From Candidatus Methanimicrococcus odontotermitis (GTDB lineage: Archaea > Halobacteriota > Methanosarcinia > Methanosarcinales > Methanosarcinaceae): 64,000 nucleotides of DNA. Positions 28,021 to 38,797 of the stretch are shown here, piece after piece (within the stretch, counting starts at the first letter, position 1; every line of letters starts with the position of its first letter). A program made the position numbers and the translations under genes. A model generated the notes under the pieces. That model made no database searches and was not told the origin of the DNA. It worked only from the letters and a program-made list of their open reading frames with translations. Location: positions 54,837 to 118,836 of the forward strand of contig JAITUZ010000059.1 of NCBI GenBank assembly GCA_031286065.1. The letters run 5' to 3'.

Positions 28021-28040
28021 AAAACCGCTTTGCGGTTTTT
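28021..28040 (+). terminator. Second hairpin with T run
   Basis: AAAACCGC-TTT-GCGGTTTT followed by one further T. It could act as a back-up terminator for the thermosome transcript. Confidence 0.5.
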
Positions 28041-28587
28041 CGGCTTCACTTTGTCCGGCCTTTATAAACACTCTCTTAATTTATCACCAAACTCTCTCTA
28101 TAAAGGCTGATTTTCTTTTTTCTCGATTGTAATCTGTTTTGTTATATCCCGTATTTTTTTATTCGTGTTTCTTCTTTTTATTTAATCCAGCTTGTTTTAT
28201 ATTTCTCGTTTTGCCATCTCCTGTCCTTTTATGGGTCTATCTGTCTTGATTTTTCAATCAAAAATCTTTATATATTATGGCTCCTTTACTTGCCTTATGC
28301 ACAATTTTACTTGTTTTGCACTCTCTCAGATGAACTGCACGTCATTGCGGGATGTTCCGGCGGGGGAGATTTGCGCGAAAGTTCTCTTCTCTTTCAGCCG
28401 TATAAAACAAATTTCATGAATTGTGCAACGGGCTGCGTTATCAATGTTCAGTAAAAAAGAATTCCGTTTAGAATTTGAATTGAATGTTTATGATTCACTC
28501 GAAAAACTTGAAAAATAATTTGAAAGCAAATTGCCAAACACATGTAATCTGTCGAAATCCCTGTTTCGATCAGACATAAAACAAGAG

Positions 28588-28616
28588 ATGCCGGCCGCCT
28601 TTGACTCGGCCGGCAT
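28588..28616. other. Perfect 10-base GC-rich stem-loop
   Basis: ATGCCGGCCG pairs with CGGCCGGCAT around a 9-base loop. No T run is adjacent, so a role in RNA structure or protein binding is as likely as termination. Confidence 0.5.
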
Positions 28617-28877
28617 TCATACCTTGTCACCATACCGCAAAAGTAAAGTAAACAGAGGCATACGTTTCAACGTTTCAGGAAATATAAAAATTTTTTCCGG
28701 CGTTTTGTCTCTTTTTCTTTATTTTTTCAAAATGCACGGAAGTGTTCATCATTTCCGTAATGCTCGATTTCCTTTCGGGCAATTTCACCGTGCCGCCTGT
28801 ACCGACTTAAAAAATCAGCCGGATTTTTTCAGTCCCGTTCTCGCTCTTGAGAAACACAATCGGTCCAATTCCGTCAG

Positions 28878-28932
28878 GCGGCAAGGAAGCAGAAATCCGT
28901 GTGCAGCCCTGTTCCTGTAACAAGGCTGCCGC
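28878..28932 (+). ncRNA. Candidate structured RNA, weakly cobalamin-riboswitch-like
   Basis: GCGGCA pairs with TGCCGC. Inside are GCA-TGC and GCCcTGTT-AACAaGGC hairpins, forming a three-way junction. The strand between them (GGAAGCAGAAATCC, then GCAGCCCTG and CTGTAAC) recalls the core order of cobalamin riboswitches, but several conserved boxes and a clear long-range stem are missing. The CobN-like genes lie 0.9-1.6 kb downstream. Confidence 0.22.
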
Positions 28933-29758
28933 TTTCACTTCCATCTCCAGCAATCACTAAAAGCGACAAAGTCTGTATTTGCAAAAAAATCAAAACATTC
29001 GCCTTTTTGATTGCACCCTCTACTCTATCCGAAATCGGATTTCGTTTGCCTTCGCTGATATTTCCGTCTTTAACCGTGCGGAAAACCCGATAACCCCGTA
29101 TGCAGATGTTTTAAAACACCTCCCGCACTTCTAAAACGCGGCGGAAATCAACGGAGGCAAACTCAAAAACAGTCAAAAACAGGCGTCAAATCAAATATTA
29201 AATCAGATGCCGCCTCAGATTTCGAAATCTTTTCGAAAAAATGGTTCTTCAATTGAATCGGGCGGCTGAACAGACTAAAACAAAATTCGTTTGTCGCTTC
29301 ATCTGATCCCCGAAAATCTTAAAGATGGAATAAGGGCGGCAGTCTTTTCGGTTCAATTCCGAAAAAGCGGTGTTATCCAAGACAGCATTTCTGCTGTTGA
29401 TGACGGATATTTGTATTGACAGAATCAGAAATGAAAGAGAAAAAAGAAAATCCGGCTATGTTCTTATCATTGCCGACAGTTTACCAAAAAAGGAAGTTTA
29501 GATAGTAATAATTCCAAATAATCGATGGATGCAGCAACTGTGTTTAATATAAACCATTTGTTCGCAGCCGTTCTGATGAGGAATTTTTATAATCTGATTT
29601 TTCTAAAACTGGAAGCTTTTTCACGAAAGTGAAAGAGTCAGATTTTCTTTTTCTTGAGTGTATGGCTGTTTGAACGTATTCGTTTCGGGTTAAACGGTCA
29701 TATACATTGTAATTTTTGAAAAAACTAAACGCACAAAATATTACTAAATGGTGAAAAT

Positions 29759-30371
29759 ATGAAAGTAAATAAAATGTTCTTGGCTGCTCTTGCAGTCATG
29801 ATGATTTTTGCAGTTGCTCCTTTGGCAAGTGCAGGCACAGGCACAGAAGATGATCCGTATACAGTTCTTTATGTCGGATATGAATATCCCGGCTTTTACA
29901 CATCTATGATTGATGCAGATGTTGACAGCGAGGTTGTCAGCAATGTAACTACTGGTAACATCGTGTATTATGAAACCACTTACACTCAAATTGACTACGA
30001 TGTCAATTACCTCCCTACCCCTGCCAGCCTTGATGCGGCTGCTGACGTGGTCACTACTTCAGGCGGATATGACTATCTCATTACTGATATGGCCTTTACG
30101 GGTTACTCCTACGATGGTGGTGTCATTGACGAAGCCCGCGAAGTTTTCTATAATGCCTGTGATGCATCAACCATTACCCACAAAGCATCTATCATACAGC
30201 GATGATTTCACAAATTCTTACGCACCTATGAGTTTTGGCTTCCGTGACAGTTTGATATACCCGCACGCCTTCGACTCACCATTCGATCAAAGAATGGCTG
30301 ACGGTCTGAATGCTATCGGATATGGCTCAACTCTTGACGACTACGAAAGGTTGTTGTCTGATCTGAACTGA
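29759..30371 (+). pseudogene. Frameshifted short exported protein related to the CobN-like N-terminus
   Basis: The first frame (29759-30205) has a signal peptide ending ASAG and then VLYVGYEYPGFYTSMI, similar in kind to VLYVGF segments in the next gene. It stops at a TGA after HKASIIQR. The continuation YSDDFTNSYAPMSF through YERLLSDLN is in another frame (to 30371), with the switch near 30185-30205. It is probably a truncated, frameshifted paralogue of the CobN-like gene, although an intact short gene with frameshifting cannot be excluded. Confidence 0.55.
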
Positions 30372-30505
30372 TCGAAAATTCAGAGTTATGATTTAAACAC
30401 CGTTCTATTCGTGTGTTTATCATAATTCTGCCAAAATGAATGATGATGATGCTTTAGCATCATCTTTTATTTTTTCATACAATGTTACAGAGGTGTTATA
30501 CTTTG

Positions 30506-33500
30506 ATGTCGCTTGCCACAAGGCTAAAATTAAATTCATCAATTTTTATTTCATTGATTTTATTATTGCTTTTTTCAATTTCTGCGTCTCAGGCAGCTGT
30601 TCCTGAGATGAACGATTCTGTAAATATCACTTATGTTGGTTTTAATGATTCTGACAGTTCAGCGATTGAAGCGTTAATGGAAGATTATTTCGGTTCTGAT
30701 AAAGATTATTTAAATCGAAAACCATTAAATCATGTGAATTCTCAAATCTTTCATGTAAATTATCATTATATTAACAACAGTTATGGGATATCTTATGAGA
30801 ATTCTGAATTGAAGATGTTTTCAAATCCGGATACAGGAGATATTTTGAACCAAGATATTGTCATCATTGACATGCTTTGGGTTTATGACAATCAGGACCT
30901 TGTAGATAATTTAAAAGCCGCTAAAAAAGCCAACCCAAATTTAAAATTAATTCAAATAAGAAGTGATGAATCTGATCCTGACGGCATATTTGCTTCACAG
31001 GAAGATGAAAGATTAATAACTTTAGTTAATTCCGATTTTAACGCGTATGATTATTGGACCGACCCTATGCAGGCATATAATAGGGGGCTCATGTTGACTT
31101 ATGAAAAGGATTGGTCTAATCCTTCAAATCCTTTCCTCAAGTCATATCCGACATATGAAGGTTGTTGGCAAGCTTAGATTGATTATGCAATATCATCCCG
31201 CGAATCCGATGGTGCCAGCTTGGCAATGGCCATCATTTGTCATCTCCTTAAAGAATATGCTCCGCCTGAAAAAATTGAGGAGATGAATTTTGAAAAAACA
31301 AGAGTTTTGTATGTCGGATTTGATCCGGGAACTGAAACATCAAATTACTCCGGCATGGTTGCTTTTGATACTGTGAAAAATATTCTTGAAAATTCTATTT
31401 ACGATACTTATATGGAAATTGATACAGTTTCTTTTGGAACTGTTCCCGATTCTTCTTCAAATGTCTATCCTCAGCTCGCTGATGGCACGTGGTATTCTCC
31501 CGAAACTCTTTATGAAAACATGGACGAAAAGGGTATCCGATTCGAAGATTATCATGTTGTTTTATTTGACGGATTTTTTACAGCCGAAATAATTGAAATG
31601 TTTGGCGGTGTTTTTACGGACGCCTCTGATTCCGGTGCAACTCTTCTCTTCCAAAGGCAGTACTATAATACTGCGGCCGGTACAACCACTGCCAACCTTC
31701 CGGAAAGCAGTTATCCGGCCGGCTCTTCTTTTCTCCTGTCGGCGAGGGATTTTGTTCAGAAAAGCGATTCAGCCAGATTTAATCAGACGATTCAGGCTAT
31801 AAGACTCCCGTTGGTAAGAGTAACCAATCCAATAGGTACCCAATTCGCCGGTAATTTCATTTACAATTCGATGTATGCAAAGCTTACTTTCGGAGGCTAT
31901 CTTTACCATCCGGTTGAAACTATCAGAAAAAGTTCAATCGTAGAGTATATGAACGCACATGAACAAACCGAATCTCATAATCCGGGAAAACCCTACGTTG
32001 CCATAATCGGGTTTAAAGATTATACAAAAAATATGCATGAATTATCAAAACGGATTGAAGACCAAGGATATAATACGGTTGTGGTCGCCGACAATGGTTT
32101 TGATTTCTACGTGAATATGGATCAATATCTGGATAAAACCAAATTCAATTCTGACATATCCGATATTGATAACGGCCGTTATATCACTTCAATTATTTCT
32201 TATAAAAATTGGGCGCTGGATTACAATAATCAGGTGAACGGCGTTTACAATTTGGAACAACTCAATGTACCGGTAATCAAAGCCATCGGCAGCTATGTAG
32301 ATGAAGAGTACGCTGAAATATATGACACCGGTTCCGGCGTTCTGTCTCAGCATTTTACATGGATGGGCTCCTCCTCGAATTTGGAAGGCATGATTGATTT
32401 TATTGGAACGACGGATGCTGAAATGCATTCAAAGAATCTGGAATGGGTGGCAGACAGAGCGATGGCTTGGGCAAAATTAAGTGAAAAAGACAATATTGCC
32501 AAAAACATCGCGCTCATGTATTACAACTATCCGCCCGGCAAAGAGGATATCGGTGCCAACTATTTGAATGTCATGAGAAGTTTGGCCGGCGACGGTGCAA
32601 AAAAATATGTTGCTGACTCTTCTCTTGGTCTCGATTCAATCGGAAAGTATACCTCATATCCCGGGATTCTTAGGGAAATGCGTACGGAAGGGTACAATGT
32701 CAGCATTGATCATTTGCCGGTTGTAACGATTGACAAAGGTGGAAATCATGTCTTTGATTATACTGTTTCGGATGAAGATTTGATTCTCAACGAAGTTAAT
32801 TTGATAAATCTCATCTATACTCAGGGTATTAACGTCGGTTCCTATGCTCCGGGTGTTTTGGACACCATGGTTCAGGAAAGAATTGATTACATTAACGATG
32901 ATGACCTGCGCCATAATGCTTCCGGTTGGTGGGGTGCTGAATTGATTCCTGTTTCCGATTATCTGAAATGGATTGACCATGAAATAAACGTCAACGAAAC
33001 AATGAATGCTTCTCTGTGGGAAGATGCAGTTGAAGTTTGGGGTCTTCCTCAGGCATTCGGTGCAGTCGACAATGATACATATTGGGGCGGTATGATTTGG
33101 ACCGATATGAAAAACCAGCTGGAAGGCGGGCAAGACCGTAATTATATCGTTGTCCCGATGATTAAATTCGGTGACATCCGTATCATGCCTGAGCCTAACA
33201 GAGCGTTGGCAAGCGATAAAGCACTGAGTTCTCCTGATTATCACGGCGATCTGCCGCCGACACATCAGTATATTGCAACTTATTTTTGGCTGAACAGAGG
33301 AACCGATGACAGTACCGGCGACGGCACCACAGGATTTGTCGGCGGTGACGGCAGATGGAAGGCGGATGCACTCATCCACTTCGGAACGCACGGCACACAG
33401 GAATGGCTTCCCGAAACATCTCTCGGTTTATCCCGAACAGATGACTGGGGACCTGTTTTGCTGCCGACGATTCCGAACATCTATCCGTACATTGTTGCTA

Positions 33501-36500
33501 ATGTCGGAGAAGGCTTAACGGCAGAATACAGAGGAAATGCGCTTATCATTTCTCATATGACTCCGCCGATGATTAAAACGCAATTGTATGATGATCTCAT
33601 TGAAATGGAGACGGCTATCCGCGGCTATCAGAAAAATGTTGCTGCAGGCGGCGGTGTCGAAGAGCTTCTCACAGCATACCGTTCTATAATCATACAAGAT
33701 GTCTTCGATTTTGGTTAGAATGATGCGTTCACCGATACCTTTGAAAGCTACAAAAGACAAATCGTTGCAGATACGGATTATCCTGCAATTAAAAAGACAA
33801 GTGATGTCACCGATAAAGTTCTTCAGGAATATTTGATTTCTAATAAGAACGGCGTTTTTGACAGTTTCTTGAATAATTATCTTCACAATTTCATTGAAGC
33901 TATCCGTGAAACCAGTTTATCATACGGAACGCATGTTTACGGCGCGTTTGAAGATAAACAAGTCATTCCGATGGTTTGGAATATGTGGAGCCGTCAAGGC
34001 CTTGATGACATTATGCTTGAAACTTACTTCGATGATATCCCCGAAGGCTCCGGCATTCCGACAACTCAAACGGCGGATATATTTTTTAAAGACGGAGAAA
34101 CTCTTGTTACAATAACTGCAGCTGAAAGCGGCGAGTACAAATACAACGAAGATGACATTTTAGAATTTGTCACATTGGTTGTGAATCACGGTGAAAGAAT
34201 TACTGCAACAGATATTCGGAGTTATTTAGATCAGGTTTTTACAAAAGACGCAGGAAATACGGCTTATCAAAATGAAGTCATTCTTTTCCTCCTCGGATCG
34301 GGATACATAATTACGGATAATATAATAAATTTCAGCGGTACCAATAATAATACCGCAGCTAAATTGAATGCGGCTTTACAGAGCACAAGTGACCCTGAAT
34401 TGCGGGTAATTGTTGACGGAATAGCTGATCAATGGTTTGAATTTTATTATTATCAGAGTGTTCCCCCAATTCTGCGGTCTGCAGCCCCGACAGAATACAA
34501 AGCCGCTGACGGAACGTACATAACCAAAGCCAATTTAGTGTTAAGAATTGCCAATATGATTAATGATACACGCAAATATATGGCAGATCATGACGGCATT
34601 TATTCTTATGAGGCCGTTGAATACGGCTTAGGAAACGCGTCCGGAACCGGCACAGGCAGGCCGTGGTACAATGAGGATATGGTTCATTACATGCGTGGAA
34701 ATGACCGTATTGATTACGCTCAAAAAATATTGGACTGCGGCGATTCTGAAATGAATGCGCTATTGAATGCGCTCTCATCAGGATATATCCCTCCCTCTTC
34801 CGGAAATGATCCTGTTCTGAATCCGTATGTCCTTCCGACAGGACGTAATTTCTACGGCATTGACCCGTCTACTTATCCGACGCCGGCGGCATGGAAAGTT
34901 GGTCAGGCAATGGGTGAACAAATGCTTGTTCATTATTATGAAAACCATGGTAAATGGCCTGAGACAATTTCGATGATGCGTTTCGGGGTTGATTTCATTC
35001 AGGATGAAGGAACTCTTGAAGCCTGTCTTTTCTATTTGATCGGCTGTGAGCCTGAATGGAATAACGGCGGTAAACTGACCGGTACGAAAATTGTCACATT
35101 TGGAACCGGTAATGATGAAAAGTATAATGATATGTTCTTGTTAACTGTAAATGGTAAGCAGGAATATCGCCCTCGCGTTGATGTTGTTTACAACAGTGCC
35201 GGTATGCGCGATGGTTTTGGTTCTATTCTTGTCAAAATCGATAAAGCAATCAAAGAAGTTGCAGCTTTAAAAGAAGATGATCATCCTCAGGTTTCCAACA
35301 GCATTCGAAAGAATTCTTTGGAACTTGTTGCACTTTTGGGCGGCAATGAAAATGACCCCGCTCTTTGGGATATTGCAACATCGCGTATCTTTGCGCAGCA
35401 GCTCGGCCAGTATGAAATCGGAACCGGCAACCTTGTCAGTGCCAGCGGCTATTTGGACCCGAATGATCAGGACAGCATAAAAGCGATTGCAGACTTGTAT
35501 CTGGAAAAAATGGGGTATTTGTATTCCCAAAATAATTGGGGTACGAGTTCTGAAGATATTACAAAGATGCTGACAGCGCTTCTCGGCAGAACGGACGCCT
35601 CTGTCTTTGCCAGTGCAGGAAATCTCTATGATTCCCTTGACAATGATGACGTTTACCAGTATTTTGGTGTTATGAATATGGTTTCTTCAATGTATGACAA
35701 AGACGGAAATTACATCGAAAACAAGGATGAATGGAAGACGCCGCAGATGTACATTGCTGATACAAGTAATATTGACAGTTACAAAGGCGGTAAAAAAATC
35801 GTTTACACTGCAGGTGAATACATCCAAAAAGATTTAGCTGCTCGTTATTTGAACGACAAATGGATTCAAGGTCAAAAAGAAGCCGGCTACAGCGGCGCTG
35901 CTTTGATGGCTGAATTCATTGAAAACATCTACGGTTGGTCCGTTGCGACAAACGGTGAACTCATCGGTCAGGAAACCTGGAACCGGATTTTTAAGACCTA
36001 TGCCGCGGATCCGGATATGACGGACTGGCTGTCGCATTCTTCGCCCTATGTGCTTCAATCGACTTCAGGCCGTTTGCTTGAAGCGGTCCGCACCGGATAT
36101 TGGGACGCGACAGATGACCAGATCAAACAGGTTCTTCAAAATTATGTTGAATCCGTTATTGAAACCGGTGTTGCTTGCTGTCACCACACGTGCGGTAATC
36201 CGACGCTTGACACATTCATCCAAGGCCAGATGTCCGCTTTAGGTCTGACACCCGATCAGGAAGAAGCGTATTGGGACGCTGTGAAGAACGCGACGAACCG
36301 TGAGCCTTCCTCATCCTCGTCTTCTTCCTCTTCCGGCGGCGGATTCGGAACAGCGGCAGTCGTTGAAGCCGGTGAAGCGGCAAGCGGCGAAACTGCTGAA
36401 GAAGGCGAAGAAAGTGAGGACGGAAATCAAAATCCGGGTGTCGGTACAACCGGCACGGAAACCGGAACGCCGACGTCTCAAGTCAGCGGATTTGAAATGA

Positions 36501-36637
36501 CCGTGTCAAATGTTGCCAATTCCGTCCGCGACTTCGTCCAAAACCCGACTTTTTCAGCATCAAGCATGGTCGCCCTCGCCTTTGTCATATTGGTGGTCGG
36601 CGCGATCTTCTACGGCACAAGACGGAAAAATCTGTAA
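30506..36637 (+). CDS. Giant exported CobN-like protein with two in-frame TAG codons
   Basis: About 2043 residues if the TAG codons at 31175-31177 (codon 224) and 33716-33718 (codon 1071) are read as pyrrolysine. The frame is otherwise open and unshifted through all three segments. A signal peptide (about residues 9-30) starts the protein. The CobN/BchH hallmark HFGTHGTQEWLPE begins at residue 958, followed by NIYPYIVANVGEG and ISHMTPPM. A Ser-rich linker and one C-terminal membrane helix end it, so it faces the outside. CobN inserts cobalt into corrins; the exported, anchored relatives of Methanosarcinales are unproven and may bind or remodel corrinoids or metals. GAGGTGTTA lies before the ATG at 30506. 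It ends in TAA. Confidence 0.78.
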
Positions 36638-36654
36638 TGAAACAAAATTCAAAT

Positions 36655-36697
36655 GAAGAATTGCCGGCATATCGGCAATGCCTTCTTCTATTTTTTT
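36655..36697 (+). terminator. Terminator of the CobN-like gene
   Basis: Inner stem TTGCCG/CGGCAA and outer stem GAAGAA/TTCTTC, followed by a run of T. Confidence 0.7.
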
Positions 36698-36783
36698 AAT
36701 TTCCTGATGTCCTCTTGCAATCCGATTTTGTTTGACTCTTTAGAATCAGAGAATTCAAATAACAATAACGCCTCACTCTTTTT

Positions 36784-38031
36784 ATGAAATACATCATTAT
36801 TATCGGAGACGGCATGGCTGATCTTCCGATTTCCGAACTGGGCGGAAAAACAATTTTGCAGGCCGCCGGCAAACCGAATATGGATTATATGGCCGGACAC
36901 GGAAGGATGGGTCTTGCCGTCACCGTTCCGGACGGATATCCGCCGGGCAGCGATGTCGCGAACATGTCCATTTTCGGCTACGATCCCGCTGTTTATTATA
37001 CAGGCCGCTCGCCGCTTGAAGCGCTCAGCATGGGCGTTTCTCTGCAAGGAAATGATTTGGCTTTTCGCACCAACTTAATTACCATCGGAAACGCGGACGG
37101 GACAGTCGGCAGCGACGGTCCCTCGTTGGAAGACGCGTATATTGTCGATTACAGCGGCGGACACATCTCTTCCGAAGAAGCCGAAGAATTGATCCGCGCC
37201 GTCAATGCGGAACTCGGAAACAGCCGGTTTAAATTTTATCCCGGGATCAGCTACCGCCATTTGCTTGTCGCGCAGGACAATTTTGGAAAGGAACTTGTAT
37301 TCACGCCGCCGCATGATATTACCGGTAAAAAGGCGGCGGATTATTTCCCCAAAGGCGGTGATGCCGCCCGGATTTACTTGGAGATGATGGCGGCTTCTTA
37401 TCCTATTCTCAAAGACCATCCCGTCAATAAAAAAAGAATCGCGGAAGGAAAACCTCCGGCCAACTGCATTTGGTTTTGGGGGCAAGGCAACGCGCCCAAG
37501 TTTGAATTGTTTGAAAAAATTCATCATAAAACGGGCGCTGTCATTTCCGCGGTTGATCTTCTCAAAGGCATCGGTATCTGCGCCGGCCTGAATGTGATTG
37601 AAGTGGAAGGTGCGACCGGATTTTTAGACACGAATTATAAAGGAAAAGCAGACGCGGCAATTGAAGCTTTGAAAACGGAAGACTTTGTTTTTGTTCATAT
37701 TGAAGCGCCGGATGAATGCGGCCACATCGGAAATTATAATATGAAAATGCGGGCCGTGGCGGATCTTGATTCTAAGATCGTCGGGCCGCTTTTGAAATAC
37801 GCGACGTCGCTGAATGAACCGTGCCGGATTCTTGTCATGCCGGATCATCCGACGCCTGTCGCGTTAAAGACGCACACTTGCGATCCGATTCCGTTTATTT
37901 TGTACGACACGCGTGAAACCGAAACGGACGGCATTTTTGCATATGATGAAGATTCTGCCCGAAACGGCAGTTTCGGAATAGTGCCCGCTTTTGATTTGGT
38001 GTCTTTAATGATTGAAAATGAAAAGCAATGA
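36784..38031 (+). CDS. apgM: Cofactor-independent phosphoglycerate mutase, archaeal type
   Basis: 415 residues, the family norm. It interconverts 3- and 2-phosphoglycerate in gluconeogenesis/glycolysis. Seen are the metal site start IIIGDGMADLP, the active-site serine region GSDVANMSIFGYDP, a GDGPSLEDAYIVDYSGGHIS insertion domain, and C-terminal metal ligands in VHIEAPDECGHIGN and MPDHPTPVALKTHT. This is the alkaline-phosphatase superfamily fold. The ATG at 36784 has no strong ribosome-binding site, so the transcript may be leaderless. It ends in TGA. Confidence 0.94.
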   Translation: MKYIIIIGDGMADLPISELGGKTILQAAGKPNMDYMAGHGRMGLAVTVPDGYPPGSDVANMSIFGYDPAVYYTGRSPLEALSMGVSLQGNDLAFRTNLITIGNADGTVGSDGPSLEDAYIVDYSGGHISSEEAEELIRAVNAELGNSRFKFYPGISYRHLLVAQDNFGKELVFTPPHDITGKKAADYFPKGGDAARIYLEMMAASYPILKDHPVNKKRIAEGKPPANCIWFWGQGNAPKFELFEKIHHKTGAVISAVDLLKGIGICAGLNVIEVEGATGFLDTNYKGKADAAIEALKTEDFVFVHIEAPDECGHIGNYNMKMRAVADLDSKIVGPLLKYATSLNEPCRILVMPDHPTPVALKTHTCDPIPFILYDTRETETDGIFAYDEDSARNGSFGIVPAFDLVSLMIENEKQ

Positions 38032-38154
38032 TTCGGAAAATACGATAATTTGAAAGCCGTTTTGAAATAGATTAATATATTTCGAACTCTTCTTCACTGC
38101 TAATTGTTATTGAGGTTTAACTCAAAAACGTTCATTCAGGAGTGGTGAGGGGAA

Positions 38155-38595
38155 ATGAATCCGTTCCAGAAAAAACAACCCAAAGAAAAGGATGAGCCCG
38201 AGTCAGAGGCTGAAAATAAAGCGTCCATTCTCAGTAAAATTACGTCATTTGGAAAACATACGAAGGAAAACGCTTTCGGTGAGTTCAGACAAACGCCGCT
38301 GATGGATTTGATTGAACGCAAAAATGATATCGTTTTAAAAGCCGATCTTCCCGGAATCACGAAAGAGGATGTTACGATTGAGATTCAGGACAGACTTTTA
38401 ACGGTACGCGCGGAATGTCTCAAAGATATCGAAGAAGGCATTTACATCCGCCGTGAGAGGTTTTATCGGAAATATGAAGGCTCCGTTAATATTCCCGTTC
38501 AAATCGATGAAGAAAAAGCAACGGCGAAATTAGCGAACGGCATTTTAACTGTTTTCCTTCCCAAAAAAATCGATAAGATCGAAGTGGAAGATTAA
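38155..38595 (+). CDS. Small heat-shock protein Hsp20/alpha-crystallin
   Basis: 146 residues. A polar, charged N-terminal 45 residues leads to the alpha-crystallin domain: PLMDLIERKNDIVLKADLPGI, then TKEDVTIEIQDRLLTVRAE, and ANGILTVFLPKK with the usual end of the beta sandwich. It holds unfolded proteins as an ATP-independent chaperone. GGTGAGGGG lies just before the ATG. It ends in TAA. Confidence 0.93.
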   Translation: MNPFQKKQPKEKDEPESEAENKASILSKITSFGKHTKENAFGEFRQTPLMDLIERKNDIVLKADLPGITKEDVTIEIQDRLLTVRAECLKDIEEGIYIRRERFYRKYEGSVNIPVQIDEEKATAKLANGILTVFLPKKIDKIEVED

Positions 38596-38797
38596 TCCAT
38601 TTTCCGTTTCTTTTTTCCGATTTTTCATTCAAATCGGGCGCCGTTATCTCCTATCTTTTCTTCTGATGTCTGTTTTCTCATGTCCGTTCATTTTTTTTCG
38701 GTTTCGTTTAATATTTCAATAGTTTCACACGGCAGCCTGATTATTTATAAGAAAAAGCTTCATAAGATTTTACAATAATAACTGTTTGGAGACAACC

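Larger units (their letters stand above)
28041..29758. other. 1.7-kb non-coding region with several strong dyads
   Basis: No ORF here looks genuine. Dyads include a 10-base perfect stem (28588-28616, ATGCCGGCCG/CGGCCGGCAT), a three-way-junction-like fold (28878-28932), a hairpin with a seven-base loop (29344-29367), and a 9-base stem capped by a GAAA tetraloop (29616-29637). It precedes the CobN-like locus and might hold a long leader, an RNA gene or decayed genes. Confidence 0.5.

Noticed and set aside
28531..28920. ORF of 129 codons in the gene-free region
   Set aside because: No ribosome-binding site, no recognisable family, and it runs through strong stem-loops.
29344..29367. T-arm-like hairpin (CTTTTCGG-TTCAATT-CCGAAAAAG) suggesting a tRNA
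   Set aside because: The rest of a tRNA, including a 7-base acceptor stem and an anticodon stem-loop, cannot be fitted in the 60 bases upstream.
31220..33718. Separate CobN-like genes starting at 31220 and 33833
   Set aside because: Both begin at internal TTG codons without ribosome-binding sites, in the same frame as the preceding segment and separated only by TAG.
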